Shown: piece after piece, positions 1 to 6,659 of the stretch
How positions within the stretch are numbered: position 1 is the first letter of the stretch
How the letters are laid out: the number at the start of each line of letters is the position of its first letter
Source of the DNA: Defluviitaleaceae bacterium
GTDB taxonomy: Bacteria; Bacillota; Clostridia; Lachnospirales; WQUN01
Direction of reading: 5' to 3'
Assembly: GCA_009779835.1 (NCBI GenBank)
Contig: WRBD01000007.1
Span: 18,985 to 82,984 of the forward strand
Length of the DNA: 64,000 nucleotides
The notes under the pieces: model-generated
Seen by the model: only the letters and a program-made list of their open reading frames with translations
The model's database searches: none
What the model was told of the DNA's origin: nothing
Translations under genes and position numbers: made by a program

Positions 1-51
1 ACACGACACAAGAATAATATCGACAACATAAAATATTTTTTCACAAAATGA

Positions 52-80
52 TTGCCATAATTATGTAATGCATCTATACT
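52..80 (+). promoter_or_regulatory. Sigma-A promoter for the two secreted-protein genes
   Basis: TTGCCA (52-57) and TATACT (75-80) are separated by 17 bases. They lie about 38 bases upstream of the start of the first gene, so this is a good vegetative promoter for the following pair. Confidence 0.6.
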
Positions 81-117
81 AGATAGTAGCGACATAAAAT
101 TTGAGAGGAGAATGTGC

Positions 118-543
118 ATGAAGAAACCAATAATGTTTTTTATGATTGGTTTTTTGTTATCTGTTGGAGTGGTTTTTGTTCTAGGGGGGATAGGTACTAC
201 CTTTCATTGGACACATGGGTCAACTAACTTTTCTAACAGAGCAATAGTACAAACAGGGAGAACTGTTGTTCTTGGGATTGCTGAAATAACTTCCTCTGTA
301 AATGAGACTTGGGGCAATCTCGGGGCTAGAGTCAATATTCATAATGATTCGTGGCATTTAATAGATTCTAGTGCTTGGTCTTTCAACAGTAGTACCACCC
401 GGTTTCACAGTCATAATTTTTCAATTTCTAATCCGCCAATAGGTAATTATTGCTCTCAAGGGGAAACAGCATTTTATCGAAATGGCGGCTACACATATGT
501 ATGGACATGGTGTTCACCTTTTCAAGGATTTCCGGGATATTAA
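118..543 (+). CDS. Small secreted protein of unknown function
   Basis: An N-terminal segment of about 25 residues (Lys-Lys, then a long hydrophobic run) looks like a signal peptide, so the product is probably exported. The mature part is rich in Ser, Thr, Asn, Trp and aromatic residues and has two Cys near the C-terminus (YCSQGE and WTWCSP) that could form a disulfide; it ends in GFPGY. I place the start at the second ATG (118), which sits 8 bases after the GAGAGGAG ribosome site; an in-frame ATG at 112 is too close to it. The general look recalls small secreted bacteriocin-like proteins, but I recognise no family. The next gene follows after 41 bases, suggesting one transcript. Confidence 0.7.
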   Translation: MKKPIMFFMIGFLLSVGVVFVLGGIGTTFHWTHGSTNFSNRAIVQTGRTVVLGIAEITSSVNETWGNLGARVNIHNDSWHLIDSSAWSFNSSTTRFHSHNFSISNPPIGNYCSQGETAFYRNGGYTYVWTWCSPFQGFPGY

Positions 544-584
544 ACCTTTTCTAAGGTTTCCCCAATATATAAGGAGGTATTTTT

Positions 585-1100
585 GTGAGAAAAAAATTTA
601 TTAAAAATGGTATTTTCGCTTTTTGTCTTTCGCTAGGGTTAATTTTTGGTCTGCTCTTTGCAAACATTGTTTCGGCATTTAATACAGAAGTTGTATATAA
701 AAGAAATGATAACGGGCAGACATTTGGCACAATAGAAGCATCCGTAAACAATCGGCAGATTGAACGCCCGGACTTAATTTCAGCCGTAGGCATAGACGGC
801 ACGATAGGATTTGTAAGTAGGGCTGACCTTGATGGAGAGCGACCATCTAATCCCGAAGAGGCTATGAGATATATGGAGGAATTGAATAGACAAGCAACCG
901 AAACCCTTATAGGACTAGAAAGGGGAGGAAGTGCCTTTCTTCGATACATTCCTCTTTATGAATCGGATGGTGTAACGGTTATAGGTAAGTTTGGCATAAG
1001 TTTTCCTGATGAAGTGCTTGAGCAGAAGTCAATAGAACTAGGAATAAGTGTTCCTTGGCTTGAGCAGAGGTCGATAGAACTTGAAGAGGTATTGGAATAG
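585..1100 (+). CDS. Secreted protein with clostridial 'IPLYESDG..VIG' C-terminal motif
   Basis: GTG start with a strong AAGGAGG site 8 bases upstream. Residues 1-31 form a signal peptide (Arg-Lys-Lys, hydrophobic core, cleavage near VSAF). The mature part has motifs I associate with a Firmicutes family found alone or as a C-terminal extension of BlaR1/M56-type peptidases: a NGQTFG stretch, PDLISAVGIDGTIGFV, a DLDGERPSNPEEA segment and RYIPLYESDGVTVIGKFGI. The function of that family is not known to me, and the link to M56 proteins is from memory. A short duplication (LEQKSIELGISVPW, then LEQRSIELEEVLE) closes the protein. It is probably cotranscribed with the preceding secreted protein. Confidence 0.7.
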   Translation: MRKKFIKNGIFAFCLSLGLIFGLLFANIVSAFNTEVVYKRNDNGQTFGTIEASVNNRQIERPDLISAVGIDGTIGFVSRADLDGERPSNPEEAMRYMEELNRQATETLIGLERGGSAFLRYIPLYESDGVTVIGKFGISFPDEVLEQKSIELGISVPWLEQRSIELEEVLE

Positions 1101-1198
1101 ATGAATCATCTAATGAATTCCCATGCTCCTATGGTTATTCCCGAAATTATAAGTTACCACAATGATGCAGAGGTGTAAGCTTCTCATATCAGCAGAAT

Positions 1199-1230
1199 GC
1201 GGTTGCTCTTTCGAGAACAACCGCCTTTTG
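1199..1230 (+). terminator. Intrinsic terminator
   Basis: GCGGTTG (1199-1205) pairs with CAACCGC (1218-1224), with CTC/GAG pairing in the loop region, followed by a T-rich tract. It closes the secreted-protein operon about 100 bases after its last stop. Confidence 0.6.
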
Positions 1231-1313
1231 CTTTAATACGGGAAATTAATTTCAGACCGCCGCGCCGATGCACGCAGCGGTTACTTTTTATGGCTTGCGT
1301 CCTTTTTATTTCC

Positions 1314-1342
1314 TTGCCATACTTATATAAGTATGCTATATT
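1314..1342 (+). promoter_or_regulatory. Promoter with an 18-bp palindromic operator in its spacer
   Basis: TTGCCA (1314-1319) and TATATT (1337-1342) are 17 bases apart. A perfect palindrome, CATACTTAT/ATAAGTATG (1318-1335), fills almost the whole spacer, so a protein bound there would block RNA polymerase. The next gene encodes a ribbon-helix-helix-like protein, which makes autoregulation the simplest reading. Confidence 0.6.
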
Positions 1343-1361
1343 AAATATATGAGGTGATTGC

Positions 1362-1574
1362 ATGAGCGGAAAGACAAGCACGGAATCTAAGCGCAAGTAC
1401 AACAAGGGTGCGTATTCCACGCATTTATACGCATATCGCAAAAATTCAGAATTTGGAGAGCGCGTCAAAGAATTCAAGGCACATAAAGGAACCAGCCTTA
1501 ATTTTTTAATTACTAAGCTTTTGGCGGAGCATTGGGGTGTTCCAATTCCAATTCCTGAAATGGATTTTGAATAG
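1362..1574 (+). CDS. Ribbon-helix-helix-like DNA-binding protein (antitoxin-type)
   Basis: The 70-residue product starts with the STESKRKYNKGAY stretch common in short clostridial Arc/RHH-like proteins. A strand region (LYAYRKNSEFGERVKEF) and a helix ending in SLNFLITKLLAEH follow, matching the RHH order strand-helix-helix. Such proteins act as dimeric repressors or antitoxins. GAGGTG (1351-1356) is correctly spaced for the ATG. The promoter carries a perfect 18-bp palindrome, a likely operator for this protein. No intact toxin partner follows: what comes next is a fragment of another gene. The RHH assignment rests on sequence pattern only. Confidence 0.6.
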   Translation: MSGKTSTESKRKYNKGAYSTHLYAYRKNSEFGERVKEFKAHKGTSLNFLITKLLAEHWGVPIPIPEMDFE

Positions 1575-1633
1575 GTGACGGTTGCGCCCATCAGCGCGGC
1601 GGAGCGAATGCCGATGTACTGAAATACGGTGTT

Positions 1634-1773
1634 TTGTCTATACGAGTAAAGCAAATTATGGAGTTAGCGTTTTATCAGATTGCATTACCAGCTATGATAA
1701 AAAGAAAATTGATGAAATGTTGAATTATTACAAAAGTAAAGGCAGTAGAGTAATCAGTTTGAATGACCTGTAA
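1634..1773 (+). pseudogene. C-terminal fragment, possibly of an isochorismatase-like cysteine hydrolase
   Basis: An open frame ending at 1773 encodes GVSVLSDCITSYDKKKIDEM followed by LNYYKSKGSRVISLNDL. The 'SDC.TSYDKKK...M..YY..KG' pattern resembles the C-terminal end of clostridial cysteine hydrolases of the isochorismatase fold, recalled rather than searched. There is no ribosome site, no N-terminal domain and no catalytic Asp/Lys/Cys set upstream, so I read it as a remnant left by deletion. Confidence 0.35.
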
Positions 1774-1822
1774 GGTTCTATCAATGAGCTTTATGGGGAG
1801 AATTATAATGTTCTCATGAAAC

Positions 1823-1852
1823 ATGACACACTGTTGTCGCATTTGATATGAT
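1823..1852 (+). promoter_or_regulatory. Promoter of the flavin-reductase-like gene
   Basis: ATGACA (1823-1828) and TATGAT (1847-1852) are 18 bases apart, about 34 bases upstream of the next start codon. Confidence 0.45.
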
Positions 1853-1885
1853 ACAATGGCGAAAAAACGGAAAGGTTGCTAAAAC

Positions 1886-2311
1886 ATGGACATTATCGCA
1901 AAGGCTGCAAAAATTGTAGAGCAAAATTCTATTAAAGGTGGCGAGTTTAAAGGGCAGGTTTGTGTTCTTTCGCTCATTGATGCAGAGGGATTTCCAACCG
2001 CATCTGTATTAACGCCATCAAAGTCAGAAGGCATTAATTGGTTAACGCTTTGCACAATGCTTGACGGGAACGGCGTAAAGAGGATTGCAAATTGTAATCG
2101 CGCAAGTGTTTGTTTCTCTGGTGAATATTGCGTTAACTTAGTCGGTGAAGTTGAGGTCATTACATCGCCGGAGGTTAAGCGCGAAATGTGGTATGACGGT
2201 CTTTCTTGTCACTTCACGGGTTCGGACGACCCCAACTACTGCGTATTAAAGTTCACTACAAAACGCTACAAACTCTGTATTGACGGCGAGGAAGTTGAGG
2301 GAATGCTGTAA
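1886..2311 (+). CDS. Pyridoxamine 5'-phosphate oxidase-like FMN-binding protein
   Basis: The 141-residue protein resembles the general-stress-protein-26 branch of the split-barrel flavin-binding fold. An early helix is followed by a strand with a small-residue patch (CVLSLIDAEGFPTASVLTP), then a strand pair around RIANCNRASVCFSGEY, a VNLVGEVEVITSPEVK segment, and a C-terminal strand ending KFTTKRYKLCIDGE. In related proteins these hold FMN or F420 at a dimer interface; the substrate is unknown. A single gene with its own promoter, a GGAAAGG site 10 bases before the ATG, and a strong terminator 49 bases after the stop. Confidence 0.8.
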   Translation: MDIIAKAAKIVEQNSIKGGEFKGQVCVLSLIDAEGFPTASVLTPSKSEGINWLTLCTMLDGNGVKRIANCNRASVCFSGEYCVNLVGEVEVITSPEVKREMWYDGLSCHFTGSDDPNYCVLKFTTKRYKLCIDGEEVEGML

Positions 2312-2359
2312 TATTTTCCCATGATTTTTTTAAGCTTTCGATGGTAGCCTAAGAATATC

Positions 2360-2392
2360 AGCCGAGTTTTGTAATGAAACTCGGCTCTTTTT
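2360..2392 (+). terminator. Intrinsic terminator
   Basis: AGCCGAGTTT (2360-2369) pairs perfectly with AAACTCGGCT (2377-2386) and is followed by CTTTTT. It terminates the flavin-reductase-like gene. Confidence 0.8.
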
Positions 2393-2420
2393 AAAATGTT
2401 AGCCAATATCAAGTATGAAA

Positions 2421-2530
2421 TGAAGATATATTAATTATCGACTTGCGCGATAACATCGGCGGAAATGACGGGTATTCGATGCAATGCTCTCTGTATGCCG
2501 CCTCAATCATAGATTTGTGGGCACACAAAA
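2421..2530 (+). pseudogene. Possible remnant of an S41-family peptidase
   Basis: One open frame reads ILIIDLRDNIGGNDGYSMQ and then CSLYAASIIDLW. 'LIIDLR.N.GG' is the hallmark strand of the C-terminal processing peptidase (S41) fold. No start, upstream domain or catalytic Ser region is present and the frame runs straight into a hairpin, so this is at best a short relic. Confidence 0.3.
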
Positions 2531-2533
2531 ACC

Positions 2534-2577
2534 AAAGAACCGCCACCTTGGGGAATTTCCCGCGGTGGCGGTTCTTT
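2534..2577 (+). repeat. Hairpin repeat, copy 1 (perfect 14-bp stem)
   Basis: AAAGAACCGCCACC (2534-2547) pairs perfectly with GGTGGCGGTTCTTT (2564-2577). The loop contains a smaller GGGAA/TTCCC pair. A related hairpin with the same 3' arm and the same downstream TGTGAAACATTT lies at 3398-3441. It could serve as a bidirectional terminator, since both flanks are A/T-rich. Confidence 0.65.
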
Positions 2578-2590
2578 TATGTGAAACATT

Positions 2591-2828
2591 TTACATTTCA
2601 TCATAATGCCCCTTGCACCCAACAATGATTATTTGCGTATGGTAACTTTATAAACAATCCTGTTTGTTCCGTCAATTCGCCTGCTCCAATATCCTTGCTT
2701 GTTGTGTTTCAATGGTTCAGGCTTACCCTCTCCTGAAAAAGGGCTACGGTCAATGTCTTTTTGTCCTTCGTTTGCCAATAAAGATAATCTGTCCACCCCG
2801 AATCTTTGAAGGAAAGTTCTTTAGTCAT
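2591..2828 (-). pseudogene. YoeB/Txe toxin pseudogene, two frame breaks
   Basis: Starting at an ATG that overlaps the antitoxin stop by 8 bases, frame one reads a YoeB-like N-terminus ending GWTDYLYWQTKDKKTL. It then leaves frame. A second frame supplies DIDRSPFSGEGKPEPLKH and then GYWSRRIDGTNRIVYKV, and a third supplies IIIVGCKGHYDEM and the stop at 2591. Together these cover a whole YoeB-type ribosome-dependent RNase, including the YWSRRID..NR.VY core and the C-terminal GHY, but lacking about ten residues between DKK and DID. The 79 codons compare with 84-88 usual. The toxin cannot be made, while its antitoxin gene is intact. The family call is firm from the motifs; the deletion size is inferred. 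Confidence 0.85.
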
Positions 2829-3099
2829 TTTCCATAGCCTCTAATTCTTCCATTGTTTTGACAACAAATGTTGCCGTACCTGCTTCAATTTCATCTATTC
2901 GTCGGTTTAATTCTGCTTGATTTTTTTCGCTGTAGAAAGGGTCGTATATTTCAAAAGGGATTTTACCTTGCCGTAGAGATTGACGAGCGAAGACATTAAA
3001 TGCCGTTGATAAATTCATACCAAAATCATTAAACATTTTTTCTGCCTGTTCTTTAATATCTCGGTCAAGCCTGATAGTCACATTTATTGTATCTGCCAT
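2821..3099 (-). CDS. RelB/DinJ-family antitoxin
   Basis: The 92-residue protein opens with DTINVTIRLDRDIKEQAEKM and continues FNDFGMNLSTAFNVFARQSLRQGKIPFEI, the ribbon-helix-helix half of RelB/DinJ antitoxins. The acidic C-terminus (MEELEAMEND) would wrap the toxin. I start at the ATG at 3099, preceded by GGAGGTAATTAAA; the upstream in-frame ATG (3114) overlaps that ribosome site. The stop overlaps the start of a YoeB-type toxin gene that is now broken, so the antitoxin is an orphan. It probably still represses its own promoter through the inverted repeat just upstream. The pairing of a RelB/DinJ-like antitoxin with a YoeB-like toxin is seen in other genomes. Confidence 0.85.
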   Translation of the reverse strand: MADTINVTIRLDRDIKEQAEKMFNDFGMNLSTAFNVFARQSLRQGKIPFEIYDPFYSEKNQAELNRRIDEIEAGTATFVVKTMEELEAMEND

Positions 3100-3122
3100 T
3101 TTAATTACCTCCATTTTTTATC

Positions 3123-3165
3123 ATGATATCATAAAAAATCGTGCATATCAAATAATATGCACGAT
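3123..3165 (-). promoter_or_regulatory. Antitoxin promoter and inverted-repeat operator
   Basis: On the minus strand TTGATA (3151-3146) and TATCAT (3128-3123) are 17 bases apart. An 11-bp perfect inverted repeat, ATCGTGCATAT and its complement (3138-3148 and 3155-3165), spans the -35 box. This layout is typical of a self-repressed toxin-antitoxin operon. Confidence 0.55.
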
Positions 3166-3397
3166 ATAAGGATTTGATTTGAAAATGTTCAAGATGCAAT
3201 GCCTTAGGGACAGTTCATATAAATTGTCCCCCTTACGCATGGAACAATTGCGTTGAACGAAAATTCACCCCAAAGTCTCTTTGTCGCCGGACTAAGCGGC
3301 GGCGGATATAACTCTCTCAGATATTAAATTGATTGTAAGGTGGATGGTAGGGCATGATGTAAGCCAATTAATATCATATTAGAAAAACGTAAGATTC
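3166..3397. other. Intergenic region with a short coding-like relic
   Basis: No complete gene is visible. A 24-codon open stretch (about 3254-3325, plus strand) reads LNENSPQSLFVAGLSGGGYN before a stop and looks more protein-like than its surroundings, but I cannot assign it. It stands ahead of the second hairpin repeat much as the S41 relic stands ahead of the first. Confidence 0.3.
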
Positions 3398-3441
3398 AAA
3401 GAACTGCTACCGAAGGATATTTCCTAAGGTGGCGGTTCTTT
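3398..3441 (+). repeat. Hairpin repeat, copy 2 (arm changed to G-U pairs)
   Basis: AAAGAACTGCTACC (3398-3411) pairs with GGTGGCGGTTCTTT (3428-3441). The 3' arm and the following TGTGAAACATTT match copy 1 at 2534-2577. The two differences in the 5' arm are C-to-T changes that turn G-C pairs into G-U pairs, so an RNA hairpin is kept. Confidence 0.6.
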
Positions 3442-3565
3442 TGTGTGAAACATTTACTTTTTAACGAGTTTAATATTTTTTTGATACCCATTGACGAAAT
3501 TAAAATCTCACATGGTTTATGGATAATACGACGTTGAATATATCCCGGAAAATCCCACCTTATAC

Positions 3566-4375
3566 CTATTCGATGAAACCAATAAGCGAATAGGTGCTAT
3601 GACCTCTGAATTCAATCTTTAAATCATCAACACCTGTCACGTTTATTGTGAAAGGCATTGGTAAGCGCAATGCATCAACATCAATAGAGCCTATCTGTCG
3701 CCCATTTCCATAAAAATTAAAAGTACCATTACGTTGAGGGGCTCCATCAACACGTCCAAGTAACCCCGAAAGTGTAATAAAACGTCCCCCTAAATTATGC
3801 AACGAATGAACACTACTTATATTATTAGCATTATATGTTATAGCATTTTCAAAAATTTCACCACCATGAAGAACATGATGAGGCATTAATACTCTATTAA
3901 CATTACTCAAATCAAAGGGCGCAACCTCTTGAACAAAGATAAGTGGAATTTCTTCACTTTCTCTGCTTACTGATTCAGATAATGGTAAATTATCCTCAAT
4001 TGGCGTATGTGCATCAGTATTGTTGTTTGTAGAAAAACTCGGAATTACTCCATTATTAACATTAGAATTAATTATTGATTGCAGTCTAACAATTTCTGCT
4101 CTCAATGCGTTGTTTTCTATTCGCAAGTCATCATAATCTGCTTGTAACAACGTAAGTTTATCTTGCAAATATAAATTTTCATTTTGCAATGAATTAATTT
4201 GTGATTGCAGAATTTCAAGTTTCTCATGCAAAGAGTTAATTTGGTTTGCAAAACTCCGTTGTTCCATTTGCCATATTGCAAATGAGCTAATTACCGCAAA
4301 AATAGTCGTAATGGTAATAGAAATAAGAACTATGATTATATCTTTAATAGAAATACTCGATTTACGTCCATTCAA
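3566..4375 (-). CDS. Membrane-anchored coiled-coil protein with NPCBM-like C-terminal domain
   Basis: A short basic N-terminus is followed by one membrane segment at about residues 10-32. A coiled coil rich in Leu, Gln and Asn covers about 40-105 (QINSLHEKLEILQSQINSLQ and onward). A low-complexity linker follows, then a C-terminal domain of about 110 residues: LHNLGGRFITLSGLLGRVDG, GNGRQIGSIDVDALRLPMPF, INVTGVDDLKIEF. That pattern resembles NPCBM domains, beta-sandwich modules of carbohydrate-binding and surface proteins. The likely topology is cytoplasmic N-terminus with the remainder outside. No partner gene is adjacent, and its ribosome site is weak (GAGAGGG lies about 14 bases upstream). 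The domain call is by pattern only. Confidence 0.65.
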   Translation of the reverse strand: MNGRKSSISIKDIIIVLISITITTIFAVISSFAIWQMEQRSFANQINSLHEKLEILQSQINSLQNENLYLQDKLTLLQADYDDLRIENNALRAEIVRLQSIINSNVNNGVIPSFSTNNNTDAHTPIEDNLPLSESVSRESEEIPLIFVQEVAPFDLSNVNRVLMPHHVLHGGEIFENAITYNANNISSVHSLHNLGGRFITLSGLLGRVDGAPQRNGTFNFYGNGRQIGSIDVDALRLPMPFTINVTGVDDLKIEFRGHSTYSLIGFIE

Positions 4376-4804
4376 GGAATATTCACCCTCTCTTTTACTC
4401 CTTGTGTTTCAGTTCATGGACTATTCGCTCTTCCTTTACAATGTTTTTTAAAATATGTGTCCATAGCACACAAGTTATTTTTTCCTAGTATGGGTTATTC
4501 TTATTCGCATTATAGCCATTCGATGAATTTTACATCATCGTAAAAAGTATAAAAAGTATTTTATTGACACATTATGCCATATATATACAGCAAAATCAAT
4601 AATTACTCAAATAGAAATTGAATTCTATTATTACGATGTTTTTATTGCACAAAAGGATTTTGTATGCACTTAATCAAAACCTCGGAATATTTATATATTT
4701 GAAATAACTCCTTCAAATTTAATCATTAACTTCCGTTTTCCTTTCCAATGTGGCCGTTAGTTTAGGAATTTACCGAAATTTACGTCAAAACAAAAGGATA
4801 AATT
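4376..4804. other. AT-rich intergenic region
   Basis: About 430 bases between a leftward gene and the rightward ABC-F operon. I see no open frame with a ribosome site, no RNA gene and no repeat. A TTGACA near 4565 lacks a well-spaced -10. Confidence 0.4.
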
Positions 4805-4838
4805 TATCATTGACTTTTCAAGATATCAATGATAACCT
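4805..4838 (+). promoter_or_regulatory. Candidate promoter/operator of the ABC-F operon
   Basis: TTGACT (4810-4815) and TAACCT (4833-4838) are 17 bases apart. They overlap a perfect 9-bp inverted repeat TATCATTGA/TCAATGATA (4805-4813 and 4826-4834). It lies upstream of a leader peptide with its own ribosome site. The -10 match is poor, so this is a candidate only. Confidence 0.35.
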
Positions 4839-4873
4839 CAAAAAAAGTTTTTCAGTGAAAGGTGGTGAAAGGC

Positions 4874-5017
4874 ATGAAACAATCCAACACATTCAAAATA
4901 TTGGCGGTTTTTAACCACCAACTTGCAATGACTCCGGCTACTCCAAGGGGGTACTATGCCCATTTTTGGAAGAAAGATTGTTTTGGATGCCTGTCACTGC
5001 ATGAAATAGCGGCTTAA
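4874..5017 (+). CDS. Leader peptide of the ABC-F operon (attenuator)
   Basis: A 47-residue open frame with an AAAGGTGGTGAAAGG site directly upstream. Its end reads GYYAHFWKKDCFGCLSLHEI, rich in aromatics, Cys and Trp; this resembles leader peptides I associate with ribosome-protection resistance genes such as tet(M), from memory. The stop lies 25 bases before a strong terminator that itself sits immediately before the ribosome site of the ABC-F gene. A stalled ribosome in the leader would be expected to alter folding and allow read-through. The coding part runs into a small AGCGG/CCGCT hairpin. I infer antibiotic- or stall-responsive attenuation; the inducing drug cannot be read from the sequence. 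Confidence 0.65.
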   Translation: MKQSNTFKILAVFNHQLAMTPATPRGYYAHFWKKDCFGCLSLHEIAA

Positions 5018-5041
5018 TTTCCGCTCCTTTATGTTTAGTAT

Positions 5042-5083
5042 CCCCGTGCAGACAAAACAATCTGCACGGGGTTATTTTATTTT
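5042..5083 (+). terminator. Attenuator terminator before the ABC-F gene
   Basis: CCCCGTGCAGA (5042-5052) pairs perfectly with TCTGCACGGGG (5061-5071), followed by TTATTTTATTTT. The ABC-F ribosome site (AAAGGAG, 5084-5090) starts at the end of the T tract, so the hairpin must be bypassed for expression. A TGCA stretch in the leader (near 4997) could compete for the 5' arm. Confidence 0.8.
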
Positions 5084-5099
5084 AAAGGAGTTTTTGATT

Positions 5100-6659
5100 A
5101 TGATTGATATTTCAGTACATGAATTAAATAAATATTACGGCTCTAATCATGTGATTAAGGGCGTGAGTTTTGAGATTTACGCCGGCGAAAAAGTCGGATT
5201 GTTAGGCAAAAACGGTTCCGGAAAAACAACATTATTTAAGGTTATCGCCGGTGACGAATATTATGAAAGCGGCAACGTATCCAAGGCATCGGGCAAAAAA
5301 GTTGAAATTCTCGCGCAAATTCCTGTATTTTCGGAGAATGATACGGTTGAGGATATTCTTCGTTCGTCATTTAAAGAAGTAGCCGAAATATACGAAACAA
5401 TGAAAAAAATCGAAGGAGACGGCGACCCTGCGGTTTTAAAGCGGTACGGAAAACTAATGGAGGATTACGAGCGACTTGGTGGATACGATGTAGAAATGAA
5501 AATCGAAAAAATGTGCAACGGAATGAACATTGATAACGAGATGCGAAGCAGTCTGTTTAGCTTGCTTAGTGGCGGGGAGAAAACAAGGGTTAATTTAGCG
5601 CGTATTTTACTGCTCGATTGCGATATCCTTCTCCTTGACGAACCAACAAATCATCTTGACTTAGCTTCGCTTGCGTGGCTTGAAAATTTTATACGAAAAT
5701 ATTCGGGGACAGTTGTGGTTATATCACATGATAGGGTTTTTCTCGACAATGTGATTACTCGGATAATTGAAATTGACAACGGTAAAGCGAATTTTTACAG
5801 CGGGAATTTTTCGTGGTACGCCGAAGAAAGACAACGTAGATTTATTACGCAGTCGCAACAGTATGAGCGTCAGCAAAAAGAAATAAAACGAATAGAAGAC
5901 AGGGCAAAATGGTTTCTTGTGAATGACCGCTTCACCACTAAACATCACGCAATCTTGTCGCGAATTGACCACATGGAAAAAATAGAAAAACCTGTAACGT
6001 CGAAGAAAATTACAGAGGATTTTAACAGCGGCGGTCATGCGGCGAAGGTGGTTGTATCGCTTGATTCGGTGAGTAAAAGTTACGATTCCAATGTAATTTT
6101 AAATAATGTAAGCCTAAATATCGACAGAAATAACCGTATTGCATTAATTGGTGCGAACGGTTGCGGAAAAACCACTCTTTTGAAATTGATAATGGGTGAA
6201 GAACCCTGCGACAGCGGCGTAGTTAAAGTTAGCAGTAATGTAAAAATTGCGTATATGTCTCAAATTATCGTATTTGAAGACGAAAACGCAACGGTGCTTG
6301 AGACTTTACGCAGTGCGGTTGAACTCCCCCAAGAAAAATTACGAAGCATCCTTGCGCGATTTCGGTTCACAGCCCCCGATATACTCAAAAAGGTCGGCAA
6401 TCTTTCCGGTGGAGAAAAAAGCCGCTTGAAGCTGTGTTTGCTTATGCAAAACCAAGTTAATTTTTTAATCCTTGACGAGCCGACAAACCATCTTGATATT
6501 GAATCAAGAGAATGGATTGAAGATGCCGTATCGGAATTTAACGGCACAATGCTGTTTATTTCGCATGACGGTTTCTTTTTGAATAAGTTTGCTTCAAAAA
6601 TATGGAACATGAAAAACGGAGAAATCACGGAGTTTGACGGGGGTTATGATAATGCGTAA
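5100..6659 (+). CDS. ABC-F family ATPase, probable ribosome-protection protein
   Basis: The 519-residue protein has two ABC ATPase domains and no membrane segments. Walker A motifs are GKNGSGKTT (about 36-44) and GANGCGKTT; signatures are LSGGEKTR and LSGGEKSR; both Walker B regions read LDEPTNHLD, followed by VVISHDR and LFISHDG. A charged helical linker lies between the domains (RQRRFITQSQQYERQQKEIK onward), the feature that reaches into the ribosome in ABC-F proteins. Members act on the ribosome as translation factors or antibiotic-protection proteins. The start is the ATG at 5100, 9 bases after AAAGGAG. The upstream leader and attenuator support a resistance role, which is inference. The stop overlaps the start of an ABC-2 permease gene. 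Confidence 0.9.
   Translation: MIDISVHELNKYYGSNHVIKGVSFEIYAGEKVGLLGKNGSGKTTLFKVIAGDEYYESGNVSKASGKKVEILAQIPVFSENDTVEDILRSSFKEVAEIYETMKKIEGDGDPAVLKRYGKLMEDYERLGGYDVEMKIEKMCNGMNIDNEMRSSLFSLLSGGEKTRVNLARILLLDCDILLLDEPTNHLDLASLAWLENFIRKYSGTVVVISHDRVFLDNVITRIIEIDNGKANFYSGNFSWYAEERQRRFITQSQQYERQQKEIKRIEDRAKWFLVNDRFTTKHHAILSRIDHMEKIEKPVTSKKITEDFNSGGHAAKVVVSLDSVSKSYDSNVILNNVSLNIDRNNRIALIGANGCGKTTLLKLIMGEEPCDSGVVKVSSNVKIAYMSQIIVFEDENATVLETLRSAVELPQEKLRSILARFRFTAPDILKKVGNLSGGEKSRLKLCLLMQNQVNFLILDEPTNHLDIESREWIEDAVSEFNGTMLFISHDGFFLNKFASKIWNMKNGEITEFDGGYDNA

Noticed and set aside
5031..5099. Upstream in-frame ATG extending the ABC-F protein by 23 residues
   Set aside because: The extension is encoded by the attenuator hairpin, and the ATG at 5100 has the proper AAAGGAG site.
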